47,550 nt of DNA from NCBI GenBank assembly GCA_050485385.1, contig JBJHBG010000023.1, positions 1 to 47,550 on the forward strand. Reading direction: 5' to 3'. This stretch comes from RECO01 sp050485385 (lineage in GTDB: Bacteria; Pseudomonadota; Alphaproteobacteria; Geminicoccales; Geminicoccaceae). The notes under the pieces were generated by a model, which saw only the letters and a list, made by a program, of their open reading frames with translations, was not told the origin of the DNA and did no database searches. Each line of letters opens with the position of its first letter. The first letter of the stretch is position 1. Both the position numbers and the translations under genes were made by a program. This document shows, one piece after another, positions 35,590 to 45,219 of the stretch.

Positions 35590-35946
35590 GGCACGGCGTC
35601 TCCTCGTGATTTGCTGCCCGGCCCGGCGGCGGCGCCTGCTTAGCCGCAACCCTGGAGCGACGCAATCGTTCCAGCCGCCACGCTCGGCGCCGGGCTCGTT
35701 CACTTTGCCAGAAGGTCGACAGGAGTTCGTTAATATTTGCCGGAAAAGCCGGAATAGATCATGCCGGAGGGCGTCTTTCACGACGGGAGCGTATCGAGGG
35801 GCAGCCCGCGCAACCGGCACGACACGACCAGGGCGGCTCCGGGTACGCGCTCAGGTCGTGCCTCGCGCCGCCAGGCGGAGGATGCCACCCTCGGACCGTT
35901 CCGCCACCGACGATCCGCGGCGCGCACAATCGAGGGTTCCCACCAC
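35590..35946. other. 357-nt divergent promoter region
   Basis: It lies between the pyruvyl transferase and the RTX/beta-helix gene. An AT-richer patch (TTCGTTAATATTTGCCGG, about 35727-35744) and a repeated GCCGGAA word (35739-35754) are the only visible signals. The open frame running through it lacks coding character. Confidence 0.5.
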
Positions 35947-38900
35947 ATGGCCATCATCTACGGCACCAACGGCAACGACATCATTGCCGGCACCGACCAA
36001 GCCGACATCAAGTACGGCCTCGGCGGCGACGACGTCTTCTTGACCAGTTGGGGCGTCAACCACTACGATGGCGGGTCGGGCAACAATACCCTCGATTTCA
36101 CCGGTTCCTTCGCCAACGGCATCCGCTTCGATTTGACGGCGGGCGAGTTGTACTTTCCGACGGGCGAGATCGAAACGTTCGTCAACATCCAGAACATCAT
36201 CGGCACGCCGAGCAACGACGTCATCATCGCCGACACCCAGGACAACATCCTGCGCGGCGGTGCCGGCAACGACGTGATCGTCGCCAACCGCGGCTGGGAC
36301 GTCTACGACGGCGGCACCGGCAACGACACCGTCGACTTCTCCTACAGCAGCCAGAACGGCACCATCATCGACCTCGGCGCCGGCGCCGCCACCTTCACCG
36401 GCGGCACGGTCAAGCAGCTGATCTCGATCGAGAACGCGATCGGCAGCCAGGGCAACGACACCATCGTCGGCACCGGCGGCAACAGCCGGCTGGAGGGCGG
36501 CGCCGGCAACGACACGCTGATCGGCAACGGCGGCAACAACACGCTGCTCGGCGGGGCCGGAGACGACGTCGCCATCGTCGGTCCCGGCCGCGACGTCTTC
36601 ACCGGCGGTTCCGGCTCGGACACCATGGTTTTGCGGTCGCTGCCCACGGGCCAGCCGCACGCCTTCACCGACTTCAGCCCGAACGTCGACGTGATCGACC
36701 TCAGGGAACTCTTCGGCAGCGCCGGCAACGCGATCACGGCGGGCAACCTCGCCAGCTACGTGCGCATCGCCACCGTCGGCGGCACGCCGACCCTGCAGAT
36801 CGACACGGGCGGCACCGGCAGCAACTTCGTCAGCGCCGTCACCCTGCCGTCGGGGCTCACCTCGAGCAGCCTCTCCCTCGGCTCGAATCTCCTGGTGGGC
36901 GACGGCTCGGCGCCGCCGCCTTCGGGCCAGGTGCTCTACGCCACCACCGGCAACGACGTGATCGTCGGCGGTGCCGGCGACGACCTGATCTACGCCAATG
37001 TCGGCTGGGACACCTACAACGGCGGCGCCGGCAACGACACCGTCGACTTCTCCTACAGCAACTCGAACAACGTGGTGATCGACCTTGCGGCCGGCACCGC
37101 CGACTTCGCCAACGGCTTCACCGTCAAGCAGCTGGTCTCGATCGAGAACATCGTCGGCACCAACGGCAGCAACACCATCATCGGCAACGGCGGCAACAAC
37201 CGGCTCGACGGCAACGGCGGCAACGACACGCTGATCGGCAACGGCGGCAACAACACGCTGCTCGGCGGGGCCGGGGACGACGTCGCCATCGTCGGCCCCG
37301 GCCGCGACGTCTTCACCGGCGGTTCCGGCGCCGACACCATGGTGCTGCAGTCGCTGCCCACGGGCCAGGCGCACGCCTTCACCGACTTCAGCCCGAACGT
37401 CGACGTGATCGACTTGCGCGAGCTGTTCGGCAGCACCGGCGACGCGATCACCCAGTCGAACCTCACCAGCTACGTGCGCATCGCCACCGTCGGCGGCACG
37501 CCGACCCTGCAGATCGACGTCGACGGGCCGAACGGCCCCGCCGGCTTCGTCAACGCCGTCACCCTGCCGTCCGGGCTCACCTCGAGCAGCCTCGTGCTCG
37601 GGGACAACCTCCTGGTCGCCGAGGGCGGGCCGAGCCAGCCCGACCAGCCACCGCCGGTCGAGGTCACCTACATCGACCCGCGCGACTACGGTGCGGTGGC
37701 CAACGACGGCCGGGACGACTGGGCGGCAATCCAGACCGCCTTGAACGTGGCGGCGGCGATCGGCGCCCAGGTCAAGCTGCCGGCCGGCACCTTCCACTAC
37801 TCGAACGGGCTGCGGGTCGATTCGACGGCGCTGCTCGGCGACGGCTTCGGCACCATCCTGGTGCCGACCAACTCGAGCCACACCAACGTCACCCTGACCG
37901 GCGATGCACCGATGGTGGCGGACTTCACCATGGCCATGCCGTTCGCCCAGACCCGGGCGCACAGCTGGGGCTGGCACCGGGTGGTGGTGCAGGACGCCGA
38001 GGACTTCGTCGTCCAGGGGGTCATGATCGAGGGCGCGCGCGGCACCGGTATCCACGTCGAATCGCCCGGCGGCAGCTTCGGCGGCCTGATCAGCGGCAAC
38101 GTCGTTCTCAACACCAAGTCGTCCGGCATCCACGTCACCCAGCGTGCCGAGAACATCATCATCGAGAACAACTGGGTGCAGAACACCGGCGATACGGGCA
38201 TCGAAATCATTGGATACAACAAACATTGGCACCAACCACAGAATATCACTATTCGTGACAACGTGGTGATCGACAATGTCTGGGGCAAAAATATCGATGC
38301 CGCAGGGGCGCGCAACATACAAATCATCGACAATTTTGTTTCGGATAACCTGCCCGGTCTGAGCGGGATCATGGTCGACGTCAACACGCACTACGACCTG
38401 GCGCCGACCGACAACATCTACATCGCCGGCAACGTCGTGCAGGGAGCGGGCGGCTTCACCTACGGCCAGGGGGCGATCACCATCGCCGCGTCGCGCAGCC
38501 CGGCAACCAACGTCGTGATCGAAGACAACATCGTCCTGCACGCCGGCAAGCAGGCCCTGCTCCTCACTGGCGCCCAGCTCAAGGACGTCACCGCGCAGAG
38601 CAACGTCTTCGCCGGACTGCGCTTCGAGGCCATCGAGGTGTTCGGACCCCACAACCTGGAGACGTCCGGCAACATGGTGGCCGACCAGCGGGTCACCAAC
38701 GCGCAGGCCGCGCAGTGGAGGCTCGACGAGCCCTTCCTCACCGACATCCGGCCGATCGTATGGGGTACCGCGCTCAACCAGATCAATCCGAACACGTCGA
38801 CCGCAGGCCAGGGGCGGGTCGACGTGACCATGGCCGACATGCTGCCGCACGTGCTGCGCGCGGGCGACGGCGGCCAGACGCTGCAGGGCACGTCGGCCGA

Positions 38901-39408
38901 CGAGCTGCTGATCGGCGGCGCCGGCAACGACGTGCTGCAGGGCGGTGGCGGCGACGACCTGCTGGTCGGCGGCGGCGGCAACGACCAGCTGTTCGGCGGG
39001 GCCGGCAACGACGTGCTGTTCGGCGGCGCCGGCAACGACGTGCTGCAGGGCGGCTCGGGCAACGACTGGCTGAGCGGCGGTCCCGGCGTCGACCAGCTCT
39101 ACGGCGGCACCGGCGCCGACGTCTTCGCGCTCAGTGGCTGGGCCGGCACCGGCGACCGCGACGTGATCCACGACTTCACCCGCGGCGTCGATACGCTGGA
39201 TCTGCGCATCTACACGCAGCTCTACGGTCAGATTCACGGCAACTTAGCAGCATTTACGCGTCTGCGGCAGCTCGGCGACGAGCACTACGCGATCGACCTC
39301 GATCCCACCGGACGGAGCAATTTCGGGGTGGCGTTCGAGCTCACGAATATCGACCTCGGCAACGCGACCATCGCCGGTCTCGTGGCGAACGGCGATCTGC
39401 TGATCTGA
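35947..39408 (+). CDS. RTX-repeat protein with embedded right-handed beta-helix domain
   Basis: 1153 residues from ATG 35947 (GAGGG about 11 nt upstream; no signal peptide, as usual for type I secretion). Two long RTX/serralysin-type modules (about residues 1-318 and 325-560) share the words GGAGDDVAIVGPGRDVFTGG and PTGQ-HAFTDFSPNVDVIDLRELFG. A pectate-lyase-like beta-helix follows (about 573-953), entering with DPRDYGAVANDGRDDWAAIQTAL and LPAGTFHY. Then come canonical nonapeptides (GGAGNDVLQGG, 970-1060) and a C-terminal DTLDLRIYTQ domain. It resembles alginate epimerase/lyase architecture, but the AlgE catalytic YGFDPHE motif was not found. Probably secreted with Ca2+-dependent folding to act on or anchor the EPS. 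Its RTX modules closely resemble those of the giant gene at the window ends. Confidence 0.82.
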   Translation: MAIIYGTNGNDIIAGTDQADIKYGLGGDDVFLTSWGVNHYDGGSGNNTLDFTGSFANGIRFDLTAGELYFPTGEIETFVNIQNIIGTPSNDVIIADTQDNILRGGAGNDVIVANRGWDVYDGGTGNDTVDFSYSSQNGTIIDLGAGAATFTGGTVKQLISIENAIGSQGNDTIVGTGGNSRLEGGAGNDTLIGNGGNNTLLGGAGDDVAIVGPGRDVFTGGSGSDTMVLRSLPTGQPHAFTDFSPNVDVIDLRELFGSAGNAITAGNLASYVRIATVGGTPTLQIDTGGTGSNFVSAVTLPSGLTSSSLSLGSNLLVGDGSAPPPSGQVLYATTGNDVIVGGAGDDLIYANVGWDTYNGGAGNDTVDFSYSNSNNVVIDLAAGTADFANGFTVKQLVSIENIVGTNGSNTIIGNGGNNRLDGNGGNDTLIGNGGNNTLLGGAGDDVAIVGPGRDVFTGGSGADTMVLQSLPTGQAHAFTDFSPNVDVIDLRELFGSTGDAITQSNLTSYVRIATVGGTPTLQIDVDGPNGPAGFVNAVTLPSGLTSSSLVLGDNLLVAEGGPSQPDQPPPVEVTYIDPRDYGAVANDGRDDWAAIQTALNVAAAIGAQVKLPAGTFHYSNGLRVDSTALLGDGFGTILVPTNSSHTNVTLTGDAPMVADFTMAMPFAQTRAHSWGWHRVVVQDAEDFVVQGVMIEGARGTGIHVESPGGSFGGLISGNVVLNTKSSGIHVTQRAENIIIENNWVQNTGDTGIEIIGYNKHWHQPQNITIRDNVVIDNVWGKNIDAAGARNIQIIDNFVSDNLPGLSGIMVDVNTHYDLAPTDNIYIAGNVVQGAGGFTYGQGAITIAASRSPATNVVIEDNIVLHAGKQALLLTGAQLKDVTAQSNVFAGLRFEAIEVFGPHNLETSGNMVADQRVTNAQAAQWRLDEPFLTDIRPIVWGTALNQINPNTSTAGQGRVDVTMADMLPHVLRAGDGGQTLQGTSADELLIGGAGNDVLQGGGGDDLLVGGGGNDQLFGGAGNDVLFGGAGNDVLQGGSGNDWLSGGPGVDQLYGGTGADVFALSGWAGTGDRDVIHDFTRGVDTLDLRIYTQLYGQIHGNLAAFTRLRQLGDEHYAIDLDPTGRSNFGVAFELTNIDLGNATIAGLVANGDLLI

Positions 39409-39414
39409 TCCGCG

Positions 39415-39442
39415 GCGGGGCACCGGTGTGCCGGTGCCCCGC
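39415..39442 (+). terminator. Strong hairpin terminator after RTX/beta-helix gene
   Basis: Perfect 12-bp stem GCGGGGCACCGG / CCGGTGCCCCGC with loop TGTG, beginning 6 nt after the stop codon at 39408. Confidence 0.75.
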
Positions 39443-39574
39443 GCAGCTTGGGTGCGTCCTCGGGGATGGCCCGATGATCGCGGCGGTTGACGGCCGGCCG
39501 GAGTTCCCCGAAACGGTCGCTCGGCCGTCGTTGCCGGCGCGCCGTTCTCCTCAACGCTCGCGTGGAACGCCGCC

Positions 39575-40903
39575 ATGAAGCTCGCGATCATCGGCACCGG
39601 CTATGTCGGGCTCGTCTCCGGCCCCTGTTTCGCCGAGTTCGGCATGGACGTGGTCTGCGTCGACAAGAACGACGCGCGGATCGAGGCTCTGCAGCAGGGT
39701 ATAATCCCGATCTACGAGCCGGGCCTGGACGCCCTGGTGGCCCGTAACGTCGCCACCGGCCGGTTGACCTTCACCACCGACCTCGGAGAAGCGGTCCAGG
39801 ACGCCGATGCGGTGTTCATCGCCGTCGGCACGCCGAGCCGGCGTGGGGACGGCCACGCCGATCTGACCTATGTGTTCGACGCCGCCCGCGAGATTGCCGA
39901 GAAGCTCACCGGGCCAACGGTCGTGGTGACCAAGTCGACGGTGCCGGTCGGCACCGGCCAGCGGCTGCAGGCCCTGTTCGACGAGTTGCGCCCGGACCTC
40001 GGCATCGTCGTCGCCTCCAATCCCGAGTTCCTGCGCGAGGGCTCGGCGATCGAGGACTTCATGCGGCCCGACCGGGTGATCTGCGGCGTGGCGAGTGAGC
40101 GCGCCCGCGAGGTGTTGGCCGAGGTCTACCGGCCGTTGAACCTGATCGAGACGCCGGTCCTGTTCATGGACATTCCGACCGCCGAGCTGACCAAGTACGC
40201 CGCCAACAGCTTCCTCGCGATGAAGATCACCTTCATCAACGAGATCGCCGATCTGTGCGAGGCGGTCGGCGGCAACGTTCAGGACGTGGCGCGCGGCATC
40301 GGCATGGACGGGCGGATCGGCCGCAAGTTTCTGCACGCCGGCCCGGGCTATGGCGGCTCGTGCTTTCCCAAGGACACGCTGGCGCTCTTGCGCACCGCCG
40401 AGCAGGCGGGGGTGCCGCAACGTATCGTCGAGGCGGTGGTCGCCGTCAACGACGGCCGCAAGCGCAACATGGCGCGGCGCATCGTTCAGGCCATGGGCGG
40501 CAACGTGCGCGGGCGGACCATCGCCGTGCTCGGCGTGACCTTCAAGCCGAACACCGACGACGTGCGCGATTCGCCGAGCCTCGTCGTGCTGCCGATGCTG
40601 CAGGCCGACGGGGCCACGGTGCGGGTGGTCGACCCGGAGGGCCGCCACCAGGGCGAGCCGCAGCTGCCGGGTGTCGAGTGGCATCTCGACCCCTACGCGG
40701 CCGCCCAGGACGCCGACGCCTTGGTGCTCTTGACCGAGTGGAACCAGTTCCGCGGCCTCGATCTGGATCGTCTGCGCCAAGTCATGGCGGGGCCGGTATT
40801 CGTCGACCTGCGCAACGTCTACAAGCCGGCCGACGCCATCGCCGCCGGGTTCACCTACCACTCGATCGGCCGGCCGGTGGCCCGGCCCGAAGCCGCGGTC
40901 TGA
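39575..40903 (+). CDS. ugd: UDP-glucose 6-dehydrogenase
   Basis: 442 residues from ATG 39575. NAD-binding IIGTGYVGLVSG at the N-terminus; VGTPSRRGDGHADLTYV, TKSTVPVGTG and SNPEFLREGSAIEDFMRPDR in the middle; catalytic Cys263 in GPGYGGSCFPKDT; C-terminal VLGVTFKPNTDDVRDSPSL. All are standard for UDP-glucose/GDP-mannose dehydrogenases and fit Ugd best. It makes UDP-glucuronate, implying an acidic EPS. The next glycosyltransferase starts 10 nt downstream, so they form an operon. Confidence 0.94.
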   Translation: MKLAIIGTGYVGLVSGPCFAEFGMDVVCVDKNDARIEALQQGIIPIYEPGLDALVARNVATGRLTFTTDLGEAVQDADAVFIAVGTPSRRGDGHADLTYVFDAAREIAEKLTGPTVVVTKSTVPVGTGQRLQALFDELRPDLGIVVASNPEFLREGSAIEDFMRPDRVICGVASERAREVLAEVYRPLNLIETPVLFMDIPTAELTKYAANSFLAMKITFINEIADLCEAVGGNVQDVARGIGMDGRIGRKFLHAGPGYGGSCFPKDTLALLRTAEQAGVPQRIVEAVVAVNDGRKRNMARRIVQAMGGNVRGRTIAVLGVTFKPNTDDVRDSPSLVVLPMLQADGATVRVVDPEGRHQGEPQLPGVEWHLDPYAAAQDADALVLLTEWNQFRGLDLDRLRQVMAGPVFVDLRNVYKPADAIAAGFTYHSIGRPVARPEAAV

Positions 40904-40913
40904 GGGCAGGGGC

Positions 40914-42059
40914 GTGGACGGTGGCACGCATGCCGCACCGGCAGCGCGGTGCGCGACCGTCGCGGGTAGCCATCGGCGGGTAATCGTCGCCCACGAGACC
41001 GGCGGCGAGAAATATTACGGCGTCATCAAGGATTTGGCGGCGCGGGACGGCTTCGCGCTCGACTTCGTCGAGACCATGATCGAGCGCGAACTCGTGCGCC
41101 GTGCCTTGCACGGCCGTCGCATGCCGGCGGGTGCCTTGGCGTTCTGGGCGAAGAACTGGCGCTTTCGGTTGTCGGTGCCGTGGGTGCGGGCGGATGCGAT
41201 CGTGCTCGGCATGGGCCCCTGGGATCCGCGCATCGCCTGGTACGGCCGGCTCGCGCGGAGCAACCGCCTGCTCTACTCGGCCTCCTGGCCGGATTGGGAG
41301 AGCGGCGCCGTGCCGCGCCGTTACGGGCCGTTCGACGGCCTTTTGGGCCGCCTCTGGCAACGGGCGCTCACCCAGCCGAACGCCGAGGTGGTGGCGGTGA
41401 CGCCCATGGTCGCGGCCTCGCTCGAGCGGCGCTTTCCGGGCGTGCGCACGTCGGTCGTCCCGCACGTCGCCGGCCGCGCCTTCTTCGCTCGTCGCCGACC
41501 GGCGCCGCGACCGACGGGGCGGCCATTGAAGGTGATCCAGGTGGGCGAGGTCAGCGCCAAGAAGGGGATCGGCCTCTGGCCCGAGATCCTGGCCCGCTTC
41601 GGCCAGCGGCCGATCGAGGTCTCCATCGTCGGCGAGGGTCCGCTCGACGGTACCGTGGCGGTGTTCGCCGAGGCGCATCCGATCCGCGCCTACGGCCAGA
41701 TCCGCGACCAGGACCGGCTGGCGGCACTGGTGGCCGAGCACGACGTCCTGCTGGTGCCCTCGCAGCGGACCGACCGCTGGCAGGAGCTGTTCGGCATGGT
41801 GATCGTCGAAGCCCAAGCCGCCGGCGTGGTGCCCGTCGCCTCGGATCACGTCGGCCCGCGTCAGATCGTGACCGATGGCAAGGACGGCTTTCTCGTCGCC
41901 GAGGGGGACGCCGCCGGCTTCGCCGAGCGGCTGCGCCGGCTCGACGACGACGCGGTGTTGCTCGAGCGGCTGCGGACCGGTGCTGCGGCGCGGGCCGAGC
42001 GCTACCACCCGGACGTCATCGCCCGGCTTTGGCAGGCGCGCCTCTTTCCCGCCGGCTGA
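40914..42059 (+). CDS. Glycosyltransferase family 4
   Basis: 381 residues from GTG 40914 (GAGGGCAGGGG just upstream). Short N-terminal acceptor domain: VIVAHETGGEKYYGVIKDLAARDGF and RLLYSASWPDWESG. Donor domain: PLKVIQVGEVSAKKGIGLWPEIL and RWQELFGMVIVEAQAAGVVPVASDHVGPRQIVTDGKDGFLV, with the E-x7-E motif of GT4. Placed directly after ugd, it may use UDP-glucuronate or another donor. It ends 1 nt before the convergent flippase stop. Confidence 0.86.
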   Translation: MDGGTHAAPAARCATVAGSHRRVIVAHETGGEKYYGVIKDLAARDGFALDFVETMIERELVRRALHGRRMPAGALAFWAKNWRFRLSVPWVRADAIVLGMGPWDPRIAWYGRLARSNRLLYSASWPDWESGAVPRRYGPFDGLLGRLWQRALTQPNAEVVAVTPMVAASLERRFPGVRTSVVPHVAGRAFFARRRPAPRPTGRPLKVIQVGEVSAKKGIGLWPEILARFGQRPIEVSIVGEGPLDGTVAVFAEAHPIRAYGQIRDQDRLAALVAEHDVLLVPSQRTDRWQELFGMVIVEAQAAGVVPVASDHVGPRQIVTDGKDGFLVAEGDAAGFAERLRRLDDDAVLLERLRTGAAARAERYHPDVIARLWQARLFPAG

Positions 42060-42060
42060 C

Positions 42061-43596
42061 CTAGGTTCGACGGCGCAGGACCAGCATCCGGTCGACCAGC
42101 TCCGCCAAGCGCGCCGGCAGGACGTTGCGGGCCTCCTCGATCTGCGTCACGGCGAACAGGCGCAACAGCAGCGTGACGAGCACGCCGTAGACGGCGAGCC
42201 CGGCGGCGAGGACGAGGAACGGCCGCTCCAGGGGCCACCAGAGATGGGTGGCGGCCCAGGCGCCGAGCGCCGCGAGCGCGGCGAGGCCGTAGACGTAGAG
42301 GCAGCGCAGCAGGAGCCGGAACAGGGCCAGCTTCGACTGCGGCATGACGTATTGGACGACCAGCTGGTTGGCGACGACGTAGGCGAGACCGACGACGAGG
42401 GCGAGACCCGCGACGTGGTCGGGAAAGAGCCAGCCGCCGAGCGCGGCGCCGGCCATCACCATGAAGGCCTGAAAGCCGATCAGCAGCGCGCGCAGGGCGA
42501 AGCGGCCCTGGGCCGCGACCAGGGCGTGCGGCACGGTGCTCATCATGCGCAAGGGTGCCATCGCCGCGAAGACGACGATGGCGACCACCGCAGGCTCCCA
42601 CTTGCCGCGCCAGATCAGCTGCTCGAGCGGGGCCGCGACCAGGGCGAGGGCGAGGCTCGGCAGGGCGGTCATGACCACGATCATCGGCATGAAGCGCTCG
42701 CTCGCCTGGGCGAGGCGGGGGGCGTCGTCGACGAAGCGGCGGAGCACCGGCACCACCACCTTCTGCGTCTGCTGGCCGACGATGACGTTGATCTGCGCCG
42801 CCAGGAGGAAGGCGAAGGTGTAGACGCCGAGCACGCTGGTGGAGAGGAAGAAGCCGAGCACGAAATAGTCGCCGCGCTGCGTCAGCGCCGAGAACACGTT
42901 GCCGAGGTTGAGCCAGGCGCTGTCGCGCCAGAACGAGCGCCAGCCCCGCACCGTCGGCCGCCAGCGATGCACCGCCTCGCGGGTCAGCCACCAACCCATC
43001 GCCCCCTCGGCCAGTGCCATGGCGACGTTGCCCCAGGCGAAGGTGAGGGCGCCGAAGCCGAGATAGGCGAGGCTGCAGACCGTGATCGACCAGGCGACCG
43101 CACTCGCCAGCGTCACCTGGGCGAGCTGGCGAAAGCGCAAGGAGACCTGGAGGCGCGCCTGGAAGACGATGCTGGGCGCAGCGAGGGCGACGCCGAGCGC
43201 CATCACCGCGAGCACCGGGGCGAGGTCGCGCTCGCCGTAGAGGCCGATCGCGACCGGGGTGAGCAGGAGGATCGACAGGGCGGCGGCGAGGTTGAAGGCG
43301 GTGGCGAACCAGAAGGCCGCGTTCACCAGGTCGTCGAAGGCCTCGGCACCGCGGCGCACCAGGATGTGCTGGATACCGCCATTGGCCAGCGTCATGAAGA
43401 TCGCGGCGAAGCCGAGCGACAGGGCGAAGATGCCGTACTCCTCGGCGGTCAGGTACCAGCCGAGCACGACCTGGTTGACGATCGCCAGGAGCTTGGCGAG
43501 CACGGTCGAGGAGAACATCCAGAAGATGCCGCGGCCGGCGACGACGCCCAGTCCCCCGGGCGCGGGCGAGGGCTTGGGCGGTTCGGTGGGCGTCAT
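42061..43596 (-). CDS. Lipid-linked oligosaccharide flippase (Wzx-type, MOP superfamily)
   Basis: 511 residues from ATG 43596, with about 12 or more hydrophobic segments: GIFWMFSSTVLAKLLAIVNQVVLGWYLTAEEYGIFAL at the start, typical of polysaccharide flippases, then GDYFVLGFFLSTSVLGVYTFAFLLAAQ. It should translocate the undecaprenyl-linked repeat unit to the periplasm for the Wzy-like polymerase at 7249-8826. The pair implies a Wzx/Wzy-dependent route. It is convergent with one GT4 gene and divergent from another. Confidence 0.87.
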   Translation of the reverse strand: MTPTEPPKPSPAPGGLGVVAGRGIFWMFSSTVLAKLLAIVNQVVLGWYLTAEEYGIFALSLGFAAIFMTLANGGIQHILVRRGAEAFDDLVNAAFWFATAFNLAAALSILLLTPVAIGLYGERDLAPVLAVMALGVALAAPSIVFQARLQVSLRFRQLAQVTLASAVAWSITVCSLAYLGFGALTFAWGNVAMALAEGAMGWWLTREAVHRWRPTVRGWRSFWRDSAWLNLGNVFSALTQRGDYFVLGFFLSTSVLGVYTFAFLLAAQINVIVGQQTQKVVVPVLRRFVDDAPRLAQASERFMPMIVVMTALPSLALALVAAPLEQLIWRGKWEPAVVAIVVFAAMAPLRMMSTVPHALVAAQGRFALRALLIGFQAFMVMAGAALGGWLFPDHVAGLALVVGLAYVVANQLVVQYVMPQSKLALFRLLLRCLYVYGLAALAALGAWAATHLWWPLERPFLVLAAGLAVYGVLVTLLLRLFAVTQIEEARNVLPARLAELVDRMLVLRRRT

Positions 43597-43837
43597 GGCG
43601 AAGGCGAGCCGACAGGAAGGGGGGAGGGGATGCAGGTGGCGGGAGCTATAGGCGAAGCTGCCGCGGTGGCCAGGGCAAAACCTCGACTTTCGTACGAGAG
43701 CGCATCACGACGTCGCCGTCCGGGGCAGCGCACCGCCTGCGCCTTTTCGACATCACGTCAACCCAAGGTCGATCACGCTACAAACGACGGGCGCTCGATC
43801 TTGCCTTTCCCCTCCCGTCGTGCCGGTCCTTATCCGC

Positions 43838-45001
43838 ATGTCTTCCACCGCTTCTCTCCCTGCCGACTGCCGCATCGCCGTGGTCCACGACCAACTCTAC
43901 ACCATGGGTGGCGCCGAGCTGGTCCTGAAGGAAATCCTCGCCTGCTTTCCCGGCGCCGACCTGTTCGTGCTGTTCGACATCCTGCCCGAGGCCGACCGCG
44001 GCTTTCTCCAGGACCGTAAGATCGTCACTACCGGCATGCAGCGCTTTCCTCAATTGCGCCGCTTCCACCGCCATTATTTCGGCTTCATGCCGCTTCAGAT
44101 CGAGCAGTTGGATCTGAAGGGTTACGACGTGATCGTCTCCAGTTCCTATCTGGTGGCGAAGGGTGTGATCGTCGGGCCGGATCAATTTCATCTGTGCTAC
44201 ATCCATTCGCCGATGCGCTACGTGTGGGACATGCAGCTCGATTATCTGCGCGAGATGAAGATGGAGCGGGGCATCGGCGGCTTCGTCCTGCGCCGGCTGT
44301 TCCATCGGCTGCGCATCTGGGACGCGCGCACGGCCGCCGGAGTCGACCGCTTCGTCGCCAACTCGCACTACATCGCCCGCCGTGTGCGGAAGACCTACCG
44401 GCGGGACTCCACGGTGATCTACCCGCCGGTCGACGTCGACCGGCTGACCGCAGGCGTGGTACCCCCGGCCAGGGAGGACTTCTTTCTTACGGTCTCGCGG
44501 CTGGTGCCCTACAAGCGCGTCGACTTGATCGTCGCGGCCTTCGCGGCCCTGCCCGATGCGCGGCTGGTGGTGATCGGCGACGGCCCGGAGCGACGGCGGA
44601 TCGAGGCGCTCGCCGGACCCAACGTGACGGTCATGGGCCGCCAGCCGGACGACGTCGTGCGCGACCACTTCCACCGCGCCGCGGCCTTCGTCTACGCCGC
44701 CGAGGAGGATTTCGGCATCGTCCCGGTGGAGGCGCAGGCCTGCGGCACGCCGGTCATCGCCTACGGCAAGGGCGGTGCCTGCGAGACGGTGATCGAGGCC
44801 GACGGCGACGACGCGACCGGGCTGTTCTTCAGGGCGCAGACCCCGTCGGCGATCGCCGACGCCGTGCGCCGGTTCCGCGCCCGGCCGTTCGCGGCCGACG
44901 CCTGCCGGCGCCAGGCGAGCCGCTTCGCCGCCGCCCGCTTCCGCCAAGAGATCGTCGAGGCGATCGCCGAGGGCTACGCGGCGTTTCGCGCCGGCGCCTG
45001 A
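43838..45001 (+). CDS. Glycosyltransferase family 4 (WbaZ-like)
   Basis: 387 residues from ATG 43838; GTG 43820 in frame is possible and neither has a clear ribosome binding site. VVHDQLYTMGGAELVLKEILACFPGADLFVLFD and LCYIHSPMRYVWDMQLDYL are strong matches to the WbaZ/mannosyltransferase group. Donor domain: FLTVSRLVPYKRVDLIVAAFAALPDARLVVIGDGPER and AEEDFGIVPVEAQACGTPVIAYGKGGACETV (E-x7-E). Likely adds mannose or a related sugar to the repeat unit; the donor is inferred. The giant RTX gene follows 218 nt downstream. Confidence 0.88.
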   Translation: MSSTASLPADCRIAVVHDQLYTMGGAELVLKEILACFPGADLFVLFDILPEADRGFLQDRKIVTTGMQRFPQLRRFHRHYFGFMPLQIEQLDLKGYDVIVSSSYLVAKGVIVGPDQFHLCYIHSPMRYVWDMQLDYLREMKMERGIGGFVLRRLFHRLRIWDARTAAGVDRFVANSHYIARRVRKTYRRDSTVIYPPVDVDRLTAGVVPPAREDFFLTVSRLVPYKRVDLIVAAFAALPDARLVVIGDGPERRRIEALAGPNVTVMGRQPDDVVRDHFHRAAAFVYAAEEDFGIVPVEAQACGTPVIAYGKGGACETVIEADGDDATGLFFRAQTPSAIADAVRRFRARPFAADACRRQASRFAAARFRQEIVEAIAEGYAAFRAGA

Positions 45002-45219
45002 AGCCGGGCGATAAAGAGTGTATCCTATACTCCTATTTCTCTAACCCGAAGTTGAGGGCTGCGCACTACGCGGCGAGGTCTTCACGACTTCGTGCGGGCG
45101 CCATCAGGTACGCATCGGCGACAATGTGAGCCCTAGTGAATTCCATCGAATGCGTCGAAAATGCCCGTATTGCCGATTCGGCTGTCTTGGCACGATCGCT
45201 TTCCGAGAGGGGTAGGTTC

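Noticed and set aside
37666..38806. Calling the beta-helix an AlgE mannuronan C-5 epimerase
   Set aside because: The architecture is similar, but the YGFDPHE catalytic motif is not seen.
35851..39237. 1,128-codon minus-strand open frame opposite the RTX/beta-helix gene
   Set aside because: Antisense shadow of the repeats, with monotonous DDV/AGA-type translation.
45186..45202. Sigma-54-like promoter (TTGGCACGATCGCTTTCC) before the giant RTX gene
   Set aside because: The -24 GG part fits, but the -12 GC is absent at the required spacing, and the site is only about 18 nt from the start codon.
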